Assembly (NCBI GenBank): GCA_946406115.1
Contig: OX291557.1
Span: 19,252,501-19,316,500, forward strand
Direction of reading: 5' to 3'
Length of the DNA stretch: 64,000 nt
Source: Apoda limacodes
Taxonomy: Eukaryota > Arthropoda > Insecta > Lepidoptera > Limacodidae
Of this stretch, positions 12,301 to 24,479 are shown one piece after another (the stretch's first letter is position 1; every line of letters begins with the position of its first letter). The notes beneath the pieces are model-generated. The model had not been told where the DNA came from and made no database searches. It saw only the letters and a program-made list of their open reading frames with translations. The translations under genes and the position numbers were made by a program.

Positions 12301-15300
12301 TACCATCAGTATGCTTAATAAACTAAGTATATGAAATGTTTAATGTAGGTATGCCACCGAACATCGAACTTCCATTAAATCATAGCCTAAATTTCTAAAT
12401 AAGCACAATTGCTTAGATCAATTACTTGATGTTTTATAGTAATTTGTGCAGTGACGCTTGTCCGACTTTAAATCGGCCGATCAAAAAATCGATAAACTAT
12501 GTACGACTACTGTAAATGGAACCCCGCGCACGGCTCGATTACTATCGGCCAATAGTTCACACTCTTTCGAGACACTAAGCTAGTAAGCTAGTGGGCGGCT
12601 AGGTTTTTTTGCTCTTTCAGCTCTTTTTGGCAGAAAGTAACATTGTATACATTGTATTGACGATTCAAAAGTGTTTTTAGAAACCTATATTAATAAAGTT
12701 TAATTTGATTTAATTTGCCGTAATTTAAATGTAATTTAGCTAAACATACTATCATTGTTAAGATCTTTAAAATTTGACTCGATAATTAATTAACCATATT
12801 TCCGAAATAATGGCCATAAAGTCGTTTGCCGCGTGATTTTCCTATCATCTTGCCTTATCCAATAATTTGAAAATTTGTAAACATTAGCACGCCGTTTTTG
12901 TGAGAAACAACAACAAAGCTACTTAAAATGAACTCGAGTTAATTTATCAATTATCAGGGTTCCTTTACCGAAAAGGTAAAAGGTTAAGCCAAATGGTGCA
13001 AACGGAACCGAACTAGTTTTATCATATCCTCTCGGATGTGACAGTTGCATCTTTATATTTAACGCTTTGCAGAATCAAATTGAGAAACAAGGTCGGATTT
13101 TTTTTGATTGTGAGGGGTGTGTAAGTCTTCAAAAATGCATAAGAGCTTTTTTTCTGATATTAATATTTCAAAAGTTATTGTAAGAGTAGAAAGCGTGTTA
13201 TAAAAAAACAAATCTCGAATATAGAATTATATAAAATACTTCGACACAAAATTGAGAACTGCTTTTCAGTTTATAAGTTTTTAGAAATTCGCAATAATTC
13301 TCATTCTAGAGAACCCTAACTGAATTCGTGTACTATGCACACTTGGCCGGTTTTCTATTATAATCTAATGTGGGAAACAAGCATACGTCCCACCTGATTT
13401 AGATACAAAGCAAAAATAATTATTCGCTGTTGATTTACTTCCAGGCATATATGATCGAATATTCATATAACAGCGCAGTTTCTTCCTATTTCTCATTAAT
13501 ATTTTATAATCCATAGTTTCTGAAGACAAGGTTGATTTAGATGCAATTTTCTGGCACGCAATAGGTATAATAAACTTGGTAATCTAGGTTAAGGCAACCG
13601 CCAAATACTAAGAAGTCTGCAGACCCAACAATCAGTAAAGGATTGAATGTAGCTAACTGCATAATAGTAAGTAATTAGATGTCGTCGTTATTACGTAATT
13701 AAGTTAAATTGCAGTAACAAAAGTAAGTAAGTTAATTCATTATGTAAATAACAACAGCGTTACTATTACGTATTTGCACTGCAATGAAAAGCAGCCTAAA
13801 TAAGATCAATTTAAATCAAGGCTATCGCAAAACTAAAAGAATCTATAATTCTTAAAATTATTTTTTAAGAAATTTCGTACAGCAAACTAAATGATAAATG
13901 ATAGAAATATGTATTTGTTACAAAAATTGGGTGTGTATTATATATATCTTGTTATTTATTACTTGCCTCATTTTCTAAACATGATTTTATAATTTTTTTT
14001 CCAATTTAACAAATTATAGATACTGTTTTTATTATTTATTATACACAAGCATTTTTCCGTGTTTTGCCAAATAACTACGCGTTTAATCCCGTTTTATTTT
14101 TAACCGACTTCAAAAAGGAGGTGGTTCTATGTTTACTACAATATTTCAGACTATGTACCTAAATGATAAAAATCCTTGGGACTGAAGATGCTCAATGACA
14201 GGATGCATAGGTTAACCAAATTAAAATGGAAATAATATAAAATTATACAGCTTAAATTTTTTATTTAAGACATTGATTGTATTTTTAGTTTTTATGATGT
14301 TTTTTAAAAGAGTAACTATCGAGTTTCTTGCCGGATTCTTCTCGGTAGATATCAACATCATTGTGAACCGGATTTCAAAAAATAGTATTTCATTTCAACT
14401 TTGGCGATTCAAAAGTGATTGTAAAGTCCTAATTTGAATAAACCATTTTGACTTTAACTTTGACTTTGTTAGACGGTTATATATTTTTTTTTATGTATGT
14501 CCACCGATTTCTCCGATAATTAAAAACCGATTTCAAAAATTCTTTTTTTATTCGTAAGAGTATGTATGCTCCTGTAATAATGAAGTGGATTAAAAACTTA
14601 AACTTTTAAACAAAAAAATTATTTTTTTTATGTTAATTTGGAACTGATGAAACACGCCTTTATGTTGATGATTGTATAACATTTTGTTACAAGTATGGAT
14701 GTTTTTAATGTAAAAAAAAAAACTTTTTAACAAAAAAACAACCGGCTTCAAAACGATGTACTAAAAAGGTAAAAATAATTACTTATTCCCAAAAAATCTG
14801 ATCTGAATTACCGTTTGAAATTGGTGTTATGCAAGAGAAGTGTGTTATAAACTGTTAGGTACATAGACATCACCTTCAAACTGTTCTTCCATCACCATTC
14901 AGATCAGATTTTTAATTATACGACTCCCTCGCAGCCTAGTTGGTAGTGTGGCTGACTGCTGTGCAGAGGGTGTGGGTTCGATCCCCGCACTAAACTAACT
15001 TTTATGTGATAAATATTTCTGTTTGTCTTGAGTCTGGGTGTGCTTATGTATGATATGTATGTATTTACAAAAAAAAGTAGTTTATATGTATTTATATCCT
15101 TTGTCTGGTATCCATAACACAAGCTTTGCTTCCTTTAGTGCCAGACGGCGCTGTGTGTAATGTCCAAAAATATTTATTACATTTATTATTTCTTTTTACC
15201 TGTTTAGTGTATCGTTTTAAAGGCTGTTGTTTGTTTTTGTTTTAATGTTTTTTAAATTAATAATGGAACGCAAAAATTTAAAAACTTATAAGGATAATCT

Positions 15301-17259
15301 CCTGAAATATACCTACATATCTCTTTCCTTGGTGCACGCAAATACATCTAGTTATTAAACCTTGAGAACCTATCATTCAATTGTAATGTTTTTTTCAGTT
15401 TTCGGATATGTTCTCAGTACATGTTAGTTATGCAGCGAATCCGCGGGCATCGCTAAGTAAGAATTATAAAGCTTGGTTGATTTGAGAATGAAAGTTGGTC
15501 GTGTCCTAAAAAAATATTAAGATGTACGTCTGAAAGCTTTTTAAGACTATGGGGTTGCTACGAGTGTATGTCTACTAACAAGGACATTGGTGTGACCTGA
15601 CATTCAGTAGGGAGACCAGTTTTTATCATACGAGTCTGAAACGTATGTAATTGTGTTACTAAATTGTAACATTCGAACCTATAGCTATGCAATGTAGCCA
15701 CATTGCATTTGTAAAAGACTTGATGTAATGGTTTAACAAATTAAAAAACAAAATAACATGTTTTTCAAATTTACTTATTTTGGTGTTTTAGTTATAATTT
15801 TGTCGAAACTTTAAAAATAAAAAGGTTTACCAGATTTTGAGGACATTTTTAAAATGGACACGGACATAAGATACTTTTTATATCAATAAAAAGTTCCTTT
15901 TTTTCTGTTTGAAATTCACATTGTCGTAACAGAGAAACAGGTTGCCCTCATTTTGACACGAGAATAGCTGAAGAAATGAAGAAGGATATAGGATACTGTT
16001 TATCTTGATCAAGAGTTTCAACGGGAATTAGATTGATCCACAGTAAAAATTATACCACGGGGACTATGCCTTCACGCTGCAACCGAGTAACGGGGTAACT
16101 TAATTTTTATCTCAGGGATTTAATTTTGAGGGACGCACACCGGTGGAACAGGGAGAGCTGATTTTTGACGCTGACACAGTATTGATGCAGGATTAGCTGA
16201 AGGAATAAAAATCAATATGGAATATTTTTTATCCAAAGAGTTTCTGACACTCCTATACCAGGCAGATAAAGGCAGGCAGATAAAGTTCTTACTTAATGTG
16301 ATGTCGTGGAATAGTTTAAAACTTTATTAGTTTTTCACTTACCTTAATCTCTGGATAAAAATAATGTCTAGCGCAGCTGATAGCGTATCCATTTGATATG
16401 GAACCCCCAGGACAAAAGATACCGTCACCTTCGCCATTAGACCATCCAACAATACTTCTCATTTCTCGCAAAACTTCTTCCTCCATGAGTGTAAAGACTG
16501 GAGCCACTTCATATGTATAAACGCTCGGGTTCAGGGCATCCGTCAGCCACTGACCGACCAGGCCGTAAGGATCAACGGACGAAAACAGCTGGTTAACAAA
16601 GTATGGGTGTGCTGTGTTGACGGAATACCGGGCCACCTGAAAAATCGGATGTTCATTTAATATATGTGGCGTGTAAGTATTATATATTTATTTATTATAT
16701 ATACGTATGCATATGTATATGTTTTTTTCGCTTAACGCATTTAACTTCCAAAACTATGGATTTAATAGAAAAAATAAAAGTGCTTAAAAATTGTAGAGCG
16801 TAAAATAAAAAAATAAACATCCAATTGAGAAAATTTATAAAATAATAATTGCTCAATTAAACTTGGAATCAATTGAAATTATTGGAAATCAATTGCATAT
16901 TTTGGCGATTTCGTGTCTCATTCCGGTAGACAAACTATAGTTTTATATTTTATTAGCATTTTTGATATAGACCAAACGAATTTACTTACATCAGCCATAA
17001 TTCCCAACAACTCATCATGAGACAATGGCCTATCCCTTGGTACCAAGTCTATAGCTTTCTTAATTTCCTCAGGAGTAGCCCACTCCACAACCTTGGACGT
17101 CCGCGAAGACCTTCCAAACACCACCCGTTCTACAAGCAAATCTGTTGCCCTTCTGATGAAATCTTCATGTTTTGATCGCAAACAGAGACTTTGAAACTGA
17201 TTTTCATCTATATCACTCTGTGCATCGTTTTCGGCTATTATTATCGAGTCAGCAGGCAT
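6321..17259 (-). CDS. black: Aspartate 1-decarboxylase (black/ADC), PLP-dependent, four coding exons
   Basis: A group II PLP decarboxylase. Insect black/ADC converts aspartate to beta-alanine, which is joined to dopamine for cuticle tanning; loss darkens the cuticle. Coding exons on the minus strand: 16990-17259, 16343-16636, 10669-11036, 6321-6924, total 1536 nt, 511 aa. All junctions are GT-AG and phases agree. Start is ATG at 17257-17259; the open frame upstream has no other ATG. Visible motifs: [20 protein letters not shown] (113-132), [16 protein letters not shown] (165-180), a PLP-stacking His near 207 (ELAHYST), [13 protein letters not shown] with Asp289, and the PLP lysine in SVTWNPHK (Lys321). 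The tail contains [17 protein letters not shown] and REGSMM-like [10 protein letters not shown]. Related cysteine sulfinate decarboxylases are the main alternative; the match to remembered Drosophila black is very close. The 3.7-kb and 5.3-kb introns are full of repeats. Confidence 0.93.
7119..7966. mobile_element. Short inverted-repeat transposon (MITE-like), termini CACTGAGAAAAAAA
   Basis: The left end reads CACTGAGAAAAAAA at 7119 and the right end is its inverse, ending CTCAGTG at 7966, followed and preceded by related TTTGTTAC / GTAACAAAG text. Inside, imperfect direct repeats of about 86 bp start near 7246 and 7332 (AAGTTTnATnCTACA). No transposase is visible; a 68-codon frame at 7469-7675 has no recognisable domain. 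It lies in the last intron of black. No clear target-site duplication was found. Confidence 0.6.
8149..9432 (+). mobile_element. 'TGCGAGTCTGGCTCGCGC' family repeat, copy interrupted by a jockey LINE
   Basis: The repeat starts around GTCTGGCTCGCGCACAGAGG and follows the same order of blocks as the copy at 18977-19430 (GGTTCCGTAC, GATGTA, AACGGGAAGTACC, CTCCACGCGTTC). It stops at 8482 in GGGTCTT, is broken by an inserted LINE (8483-9403), and resumes after a second GGGTCTT with AAAAGACAGACGACC, the usual end block. A second, 5'-truncated copy follows at about 9440-9780. Confidence 0.7.
8483..9403 (-). mobile_element. Jockey-type LINE, 5'-truncated insertion with target-site duplication
   Basis: On the minus strand an open frame runs from 9402 down to 8761 and encodes the C-terminal end of jockey ORF2: [14 protein letters not shown], then [39 protein letters not shown]. 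It is only the last 210 or so residues, without endonuclease or RT core. A 3' untranslated region follows and ends in a T-run (poly-A on the element strand) at 8483. TAAATGGGTCTT (8471-8482) and TAAAAGGGTCTT (9404-9415) flank it as a 12-bp target-site duplication with one mismatch. It is a dead copy in the last intron of black. Confidence 0.88.
9440..9780 (+). mobile_element. Second, 5'-truncated copy of the 'TGCGAGTC' repeat
   Basis: From about TTTGTGATGTAAGACC to GACAGACAGACGGACAAC and TACGGAACCGTAAAAA it parallels the 3' three quarters of the copy at 18977-19430. Its 5' blocks are missing. It directly follows the interrupted copy, so two family members lie in tandem. Confidence 0.65.
11225..11540 (+). 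mobile_element. Non-coding repeat 'GCGAACAGCTT', short form
   Basis: The sequence from GCGAACAGCTTAGCGTAAAA to the TTTTTCCAGTTTTAAACTT block matches, in order, 63296-63480 and 63850-63960. The second location carries about 370 extra bases in the middle that are absent here (see 63296-63960). No coding capacity. It lies in the second intron of black, close to the acceptor side of the PLP exon. Confidence 0.6.
11850..11907. repeat. Near-perfect 26-bp inverted repeat (hairpin)
   Basis: Left arm 11850-11875 starts AAATAAGCAATATC; right arm 11882-11907 is its reverse complement with one mismatch; the loop is 6 nt (AATATA). It lies in the second intron of black. It could be a tiny fold-back element or a transcribed hairpin; the loop and stem are small for a classical microRNA precursor. 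Confidence 0.85.
14100..14765 (+). mobile_element. 'ACCGACTTCAAA' repeat interrupted by another repeat
   Basis: The 5' block AACCGACTTCAAAAAGGAGG (14102 on) and the end block AACCGGCTTCAAAA (near 14740) bracket unrelated DNA. That insert, about 14300-14480, has TCTTGCCGGATTCTTCTCGG and ends in a TTTGACTTTAAC-type simple repeat, as in another common lepidopteran retroposon. It lies in the second intron of black. Limits are approximate. Confidence 0.5.
14921..15190 (+). mobile_element. tRNA-derived SINE
   Basis: The head CTCGCAGCCTAGTTGGTAGT resembles a tRNA A box region and GGGTTCGATCCCC is a near-perfect polymerase III B box 30 bp later. The body (GTTTGTCTTGAGTCTGGGTG, then CCAGACGGCGCTGTGTGTAA) repeats at 19541-19815 and 62748-62930, and inverted at 52245-52430. 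It has no tRNA cloverleaf beyond the boxes. It lies in an intron of black, on the antisense strand of that gene. Confidence 0.85.
15840..16310. other. Degenerate repeat DNA in black intron
   Basis: The phrase 'GATACTTTTTAT' recurs in three decayed forms (near 15870, 15990 and 16215) next to CAAAGAGTTT/CAAGAGTTT blocks. Such text is seen in short Helitron-like lepidopteran repeats, but I cannot set borders. No gene is visible. Confidence 0.3.
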
Positions 17260-17364
17260 TTTGTTTTCACTTTTATCTACTCGTGTTTTACTATTGTTAT
17301 TAAACAAAAATAAAATTAAATATTCATTTGTTAACGGCCGGCCTGTATCGCCGCTCCCGTGGTT

Positions 17365-17399
17365 TTAGCCCGTCGCTTGCTGGCCAGCCTTCTTAAATA
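17365..17399 (-). promoter_or_regulatory. Possible black/ADC core promoter
   Basis: On the minus strand TATTTAAG lies at 17399-17392, about 135 bp before the ATG, within a locally GC-rich stretch (17330-17400) unlike its surroundings. A start site about 30 bp on would give a 5' leader of roughly 100 nt. This is inference only; an upstream non-coding exon is possible. Confidence 0.35.
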
Positions 17400-18075
17400 C
17401 TAGGTAATTACCGTCAGTTCACTTTGGAAGGTTAAAATGTTTTAACTACAGTTACATACAAAAGATTATATTAATACGAAATATATCTTGCGGAAGTTAA
17501 ATATTTAAATATTTAGAACCACATTGGTTGTAATGCCTTTTTAATGTTTGCCGTGTACTTAGAAGGGTTAAAAAAAATCTGAATATTTCGAATGAAACTC
17601 TTATAAGTTGCTGTCTGTCAGGTAGTATCTTTCTGATTATTATGACAGTTTAGAAGTTGTTCCAGTGTCAATTTTTAGAAAACCGGCAAACTGCGTGTCT
17701 TATGTTCAAAATAACAAAATTTAAGGTGGCAGTATTAGTATTTTTAGATTTTTAAATCTCACGGTTTTTAAAACTGAGAGGCGTAATTTTCCAAAACTTA
17801 AGAACTGAAATCCTTTCTTTACATTTCATTAAAATTGAACCATAAAAATAAAATTCACGACACTTATTCCCAAAGATGTGGTCAAAAATATACCTATCAT
17901 TTTTTTTACCGAGATAGTTTTCCGTCAAAACGTGCAAGGTAGATGATGAGGCTGTCCTGGTTCATCAGATATGATCCAGCCTCGAGCCAACTTTTACAAC
18001 TTGTATAAAACATATTGTAACATTTTGTTTGTTAGGAGACAATTTTATTTGTTGTCATCCAACAGCAAACAAAAC
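17400..18075. other. Upstream region of black, nothing recognised
   Basis: AT-rich DNA with only short open frames (for example a 61-codon frame at 17752-17937) and no protein similarity that I recognise. Confidence 0.4.
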
Positions 18076-18084
18076 ATTTTTTGA

Positions 18085-18485
18085 AAGAAAACTTCTTTAG
18101 CGGCGTTGTGCACTTTTTTGTGATGGTCAAAAAATATTAAAATCGCGTCAGGACACGTGACCTGATCGAAAATTCATAAGACGGAACTCGCGTCAGGACA
18201 CGTGACCTGATTGAAAATTCGTAAGACAGAACTAGTTTTTATTTTGAGTATATGGCGATTATTAGTACAGGAAGGTTCGATATAGGATTTTAAATCTATG
18301 AAAGATTGAGATGTTAAATATACTACGTCAAAAAAGTAAACTAACAAACATTATTTATAATAAATAAATATGTAGGTATACGAAGTGATGGGAAGTCAAT
18401 AACTAGTATAAGAAAAATTAAATAGTTAATATTCAAGTTTACACTTCTGCCGGCACTCCAGGAGTGCAACCGGTTTTTTTTCTGC
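18085..18485 (+). mobile_element. Non-coding repeat 'CTTCTTTAGCGGCG ... GTGCAACCGG'
   Basis: It starts AACTTCTTTAGCGGCGTTGT and ends CACTCCAGGAGTGCAACCGG, the same as 63485-63845. Near the start a 45-bp segment is repeated directly (18143 and 18188), each copy containing CAGGACACGTGACCTGA with the palindrome CACGTG. No ORF is visible. Confidence 0.7.
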
Positions 18486-18969
18486 TTTAATAGTGTGTCA
18501 ATGCATGAATAAAGAAGCGTTATAAATAACTACAATGAGTGCACGTACAAGAAAGAGGCCAGAATCTCCTAAATCCAAGATATTTCACGCAAAGTAAAAT
18601 TATTTTAAGCTTTCGTGTTTAAAAATATAGGTAAATAAAAATAACTGCAAAAACATTTGGAACTAAACAGAAATTAAAACATACCAAATATTTAACTATA
18701 AGCAGGCCGAACTCATTTTAAGGTAGGTAACAATATGTAAGCTAGCTCTCTGTAGGTACACCATTTGTACTTAAATACACTCAAAAACATAACCCTCCTT
18801 CTGGCTCCGTCGGGTAATAAAAAACAATCAAATTAGTGTACCTATATATAATCTTGCTTTATTGTGTCTTTCGCGTATAACAATAACAAACATATATCAT
18901 AATAAATAAATAATATGTCAATTATTGACATAGTAAAGTTTGTCAATGATTGCCAGTAGTTCCAATATA

Positions 18970-19430
18970 CACTTAAAAAAAACCGGCCAAGTGCGAGTCT
19001 GGCTCGCGCGCCGAAAGTTCCGTACGAACTTATTATATATAGATAGTTCTTCCATCATAAGATCAAATCTCATAGGTTTTGGATTCTTTCCTATACCTAT
19101 TTGTGATGTAGATCCTTTCTTCGTGTCAAATTTCATAATTCTAAGACAACGGGAAGTACCCCATAGGTTTAGACTTATTTGTAAATGCCAAACTATGCGA
19201 CAAACATGGCCGCATTTCGACCGTATTTTTTTTATTGCGTTGACTTAGAAGCTTGATTCTTTTACAGCTTTAAACGAACCATAGATACCTTTGTATTTGA
19301 TATTAATTTTTTACTTGACACCTCCATGCGTTCCTAAGAAAAAGCGTCTTGACAGATAGACAGACAGATGGACAACAAAGTGATCCTACAAGGGTTCTTT
19401 TATTCTTTTTGAGTTACGGTATCCCTAATT
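18970..19430 (+). mobile_element. 'GGCCAAGTGCGAGTC' lepidopteran repeat, best copy in window
   Basis: Begins AACCGGCCAAGTGCGAGTCT and GGCTCGCGCGCC, followed by GTTCCGTACG, GATGTAGATCC, AACGGGAAGTACCCC, and closes with GACAGACAGATGGACAACAA and GTGATCCTACAAGGGTTC. Other family members are at 8149, 9440 and 24480, and inverted fragments near 50895-50935 and 60340-60380. Non-coding. Confidence 0.75.
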
Positions 19431-19540
19431 TTTTTTTAATTAAATGCTATTGTGTGTGTGTGTGCGAGTTTTTGGTATGTGTGAAGGCGTGTGTGAGTGA
19501 CGGCGAAACTGTCAAATTATCATTGTTCAAAAATTTATTA

Positions 19541-19815
19541 GACTCCCTCGCAGCCTAGTTGGTAGTGTGATGGACTGCCGTTTGCAGAGGGTGTGGGTTC
19601 GATTCCCGCACTGGACAAACATTTATGTAATAAACATTTGGGTTTGTCTTGAGTCTGGGTGTACTTATGTATGATGTGTATGTATTTAGAAAAAAAAAAT
19701 TATATATATGTATTTATATCCGTTGTCTGGTACCCATAACACAAGCCTTGCTTACTTTGGGGCTAGACGGCGCTGTGTGTAATGTCCAAAAAAAAAAATT
19801 ATTTATTATTTATTT
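19541..19815 (+). mobile_element. tRNA-derived SINE, second copy
   Basis: Same family as 14921-15190: CTCGCAGCCTAGTTGGTAGT, B box GGGTTCGATTCCC, GTTTGTCTTGAGTCTGGGTG, and AGACGGCGCTGTGTGTAATG, ending in an A/T-rich tail. Intergenic, upstream of black. Confidence 0.85.
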
Positions 19816-20718
19816 ATTTTTATTTATATTTATATTTATATTGTAACAGTTTGAAGATTAATAACTTTTTAGATTCTTCTTCCTTGCTGAAGTAACTTTG
19901 CAGAGTAAAATAAATATATCGATACTTTAGTGTACAGACTCTTTGCATATAGGTACGCCTTCGTAAAGACGCTCATTTCTCTATATATTTATTTTGCCTC
20001 TGGTATTAGTTCTTGTGCATTTCCCTTGCGTTTGCCTTGACAAATAGTTTTTGTGAAACACGCTAATTAGTACAAATATCTAATGGAGGTTACGCCTGAC
20101 CTTTATTACTTGGCTGATCAACTGAAAACGATTGAAGTAAATAAAAAAGATATCTCGTTACTATTTTCTACGGACATTATGGTAATTTTCAGGGTTTCCT
20201 ATCTATCATAGTCTTTCATCATAAGAATAAGGTCTGCACTTCGATCAATTACCACCATGGATACCACACGGCACACAAAACACTAGGTAAAATTTGTGTA
20301 AGAGCTCCAGCTGTTCCTTGTGGTTTGACTGGCGTCAAATTTGGGATTACGACATCACCACCTATCGGGACCAACTATAGGTATAAATTATTTAGGTGAC
20401 CAGGTCACTAAATGGGTTAAGCAAGCTGTTAAGGTGGAGAAGAATTTGGAACGCACGCACAGCGGAAACAACTAATACGTCACGAATTAGGTAGGGTTTA
20501 CTTTTTAATGGGTTTTTGAAGTGTAAAACGTCTATCGCTGCTGTATCGCATAAAGGTTAATGTACCTATATCAAAAAGAAAAAAAAAAGAAAACAAATAT
20601 ACAATGAGAATAAAGAATAAAATAAGATAAATAAAGAAATTATCACTAAGTACTTAGCTTTAATTTCGCCGTTGAAGTTGTGTCCCCACAGAGGATACCA
20701 GAGTTCAGCATCTAAATA

Positions 20719-20774
<56 letters not shown>

Positions 20775-23700
20775 AATAGTTTTTACCTTGCTGTGTTAAA
20801 AATATTTAAGTCACATACTATTAAAACACTAAACTAATTTTATTTTAAAAGGCGAACTCTTTATTTTTAACCATTGATTCTTAAAGTCTTTTATTTATTA
20901 ATTAGACCTGTCGTTCCCGGACGAAAGCTACCGAAAAACTCACTCAAAGTTCTCCCCAATTCTTCATCTGAATTTTCAGCCAACACCCATCTCGTGGGAT
21001 AGAATCAAGTTAATTTTGTCGTACTCCACTCGTACCCAAGATAAAGATTTTCACGATTTTTTGTTCCAAATATTTACATGTGTGGCTTAATCGTTGTGTA
21101 TGTCCAAAAACCATAAATTCACAATATAATGCGTTTTCTCTCGGAGTTGTTAGGGCTGGAAAAACTATATAATTGTAAACTTTTCTATTTAGAAAAATCC
21201 ATATAATTGTGTTATCCTAACAATAACACTCTATATAATTCATCCAATAGGATTTTTTTATTTTGGGTAAAATTTTATAAAACTATGTATAAATACTCAT
21301 TTATTTGTTATATAACTCTTTTGGTTATAAATAAGATTTACATATAAATTGTTTTTACTTGATTATTCCCATTATTTTTATGATTTTTCATAAATCTGTA
21401 GATTGTGACATTAAACGTTCGAAAACTATTAATTTTAAATTTCTCTTCAGAATAATCAGTCAGAATGTTAACTTGAAATTGATTTAAGATGTTGATAGTT
21501 TCTAACAAATTAAATCAATAATATTTGTTTTCTATTTTGTGTCAACCCTTAGGTTTGAATGTTTCAAATACGTGTCACTGATATTATTGTTAAACGTGAA
21601 GAATTTTTTTAGGCACTCTTATACAAAACTCGGCCAGCTTATCTTGGTCTGTAAAAACAATTTTGTACTCAAGTAGGTATCCTTAACTCCGATAAAGATT
21701 GAAGCTTGTGTGCCCTTTGTCGAATTCTAGCCTCTTTTAAATATTGGAATTATTTTTACATACTGACACTTCATAAATAAGTGATTAGTGAATAAATAGG
21801 TATCTGGCGCACTGGCGCAATACAGGCAAACCAAGGGTGGGTTTATGAAATTGCTTTTCGATATAATATCCTTTAAACACACACTATACACATCTAATAC
21901 TAGCAAGCCTAACATATTATGTTGTTGCATTCGACCATAACGCCTCTAGATTTTATGTATGTTTATGGTTTGGCACTAAACCAAGATATATTTTGCAAAT
22001 GGGTAATTTAGGTTTATTATAATAGATTTTTAATAACTTGACTACAGCGCCACCTTTTAAATATAAACAAAGCTATAAACGTAATGCAAAATAAAAAAAT
22101 ATATCTACTGTCTAAATATGACTTTAATCGGTCAAGTCGTTTAGGAGTTACACTATAAACAAACACCTCCACGATTATTACGCATGGATATGTACCTAGG
22201 TCAATATTATATATATTAATAAGTTTTTCCTTATGTATGTAACAAAATACGTTTTATTGTGATATTTCTCTGTATTATTTTATCGAATTTGAATAAAATG
22301 TTACAAAAAGTGACCCACAAAAATCATCTCTATCTCGAGATGGATACACTTTGGAGCTGAGGTGCCCTAGCAGCTTTTGTTTACTAAATAAAAAAGTATT
22401 CAAATAAAAAAGTCGCCTTCGTATTCGCTTCCAAAAAAAGGCGCCATTTTTAGGCAAAGGCCTTTGTTAGAGTCCCGAAAAAATCCGAAATTTCCGCGGC
22501 TTACAAGAACTTTATTTCATTAGTGTAATTAAGAAGTCATTAGTAATTACGTACGTAGGAGTTCGTAAGAATCCCACGCCGATAACCAGGGCGGGTGGAG
22601 CCGCGGACTAAATCATTAATTACCAACTATCCTATTAATATATTAATATAAAGTATATAGCTATAGGTTGTTCATCCACGTGGAATTTAGTTATAGTTAT
22701 TACCGCAGGAACTTTTAAATTTGCAAGGATAAAAAGTAGTCAGCTAACCCTAAGCCAAATTTAAGCAGAATTGTATGCTCATTGTGAAGTAAAAAAAGGA
22801 CAAACAAACAAACCTACTTATTTATAATATCAGTATGGATAACAGTTAATTCGTCATCTACATAGATAGGTAGACAGACATTGACGCGTACACGACAATA
22901 AAAAATTTAGAGAAATTGGACATACCAGTGTTACCACGCTCTGCTATTGATTCCCACGATAAAAGGCGAGTGAAACCGCGTCCAACAGCTAGTTCAAGGC
23001 AAATAAGTCTAAGATCCAAGATGCCATCCCAAGTGATAGTAAGGCGAGCGATTTGACGCTTTAAAGGCTCTCGCTCTGTAGGTACACTTTGTATGCTCAG
23101 AGTGGACGAAATTACTGTTCGATAAATTCGTTGACTGTGAATACGGCTTTGGACTAAAATTTAGTCATGATTTTCATTGCAGTTTTAGAAGTTTTTTTTT
23201 TGTTTTAGATATTGTATTATTTGCTTGTTTTATTTTATATTTTTAAGAATTACGTCTTAAATTATGCAGCCGAGATAACTACCGAAATAAATTTTTACGG
23301 TTAGCCGAGGTTGATTATCTTTGCGCTTGTTATTTTGTAAGAAAATATTATGTAAATTCATATTCGAAAGAATATGCCTGACTACAATGAGCTCCTTTTT
23401 AAAGATTTCTCTAGAGACAAAAGTTCGTGATTCTTTGTAATTTTAAAGATTGCCTAGATTTTTAAAGAGTCGGAATCGGAAACGCGCCAGTAATACAAAC
23501 GTTTATAGGAAATGGGGACCCGGACTGCATGCTTGTTTGCCACCTCGGTAGTATAAAAAAACATAAATGAAATCAGCTTTAAAGCCACACTTAAAAGGGT
23601 ACAAAAACGAATCTACGCAAACTTTTGTAATTACCGTACGTTATGGACTTAAATAAAAAATAAAGTTTAAAAAACTGCAACCCGACTACGAAAATAAAAA

Positions 23701-24475
23701 GGAATCTAAAAAGAAAATAATTCAAACAGAAATCAAGACATGCATAGTTACAAAAATGGACAAGGTAGAGCCGTACCAAGGGAGTGCCAGGAACACCTAC
23801 AACTGGACAATCCTCCGGTAATAAGTGACACATTGTCTTACGCATTTGTTTAGTTTGGTCGCATAGAGGAATTTATCTTTATAATCTTATAGGTGTTCCA
23901 GACACTCCTTTTGGCTTTGCCGTAGTTGGGTAAAAAATCAATACAAATTTGAGCTGTGTACACTTTTTAAAGAAACCGTAAAATGGTCCGATGGTCCATG
24001 AAACCACTTAGTACAGGCTCAAATCTAGATTATAAATAACGTGTAACGTATATTGTAATAAAAAATTATCACAAAACATCGTTAAGATTGGCACATTGCT
24101 CATAAATCACACCTTATATATTTATTTTTTTCAGTACCAGAATATTAATCCCGCTCTAAGCCGATAAAAAAAATTAGTACTAGTTTAAATATAAAGAGGG
24201 AGGAAGTCATTGAGTAGACTGCGTTGGTACCGTTTATTTCAATTGACATTGAATTAGTCGATTCCTCAATTAAGTAGCCCCCCCACTTCAGTATCAGCCT
24301 GATATTTATTTCATTGACTACGGCTAGGTCGTTTCAAAGTCAACCTGGAAATGACGCATTTTGTAATAAGAACTGAGTTTTTACTTTGCAACCTCTGTGC
24401 CATGTTACCTAAAGGCTGCTAATGGTGTAAAGGCCGGGGCAAAACTTGACATTAGCGCCCCTATGACTAAATGAC
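19816..24475. other. Intergenic, no gene recognised; (TA)n and Helitron-like scraps
   Basis: Contains a perfect TA microsatellite of about 50 bp (20720-20772). Scraps resembling the 3' end of Helitron-like repeats occur near 22590-22615 (GGGCGGGTGGAGCCGCGGAC) and 22955-22995 (GTGAAACCGCGTCCAACAGC followed by TAGTT). Open frames are short (up to 84 codons, 23591-23845) and show no domain. Confidence 0.45.
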
Positions 24476-24479
24476 TTTA

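Noticed and set aside
14936..15000. tRNA gene
   Set aside because: A and B box-like motifs are present, but no cloverleaf or anticodon arm forms, and the same text with the same 3' body recurs, so it is a SINE.
20717..20773. (TA)n tract as a functional element
   Set aside because: Simple microsatellite without further signal.
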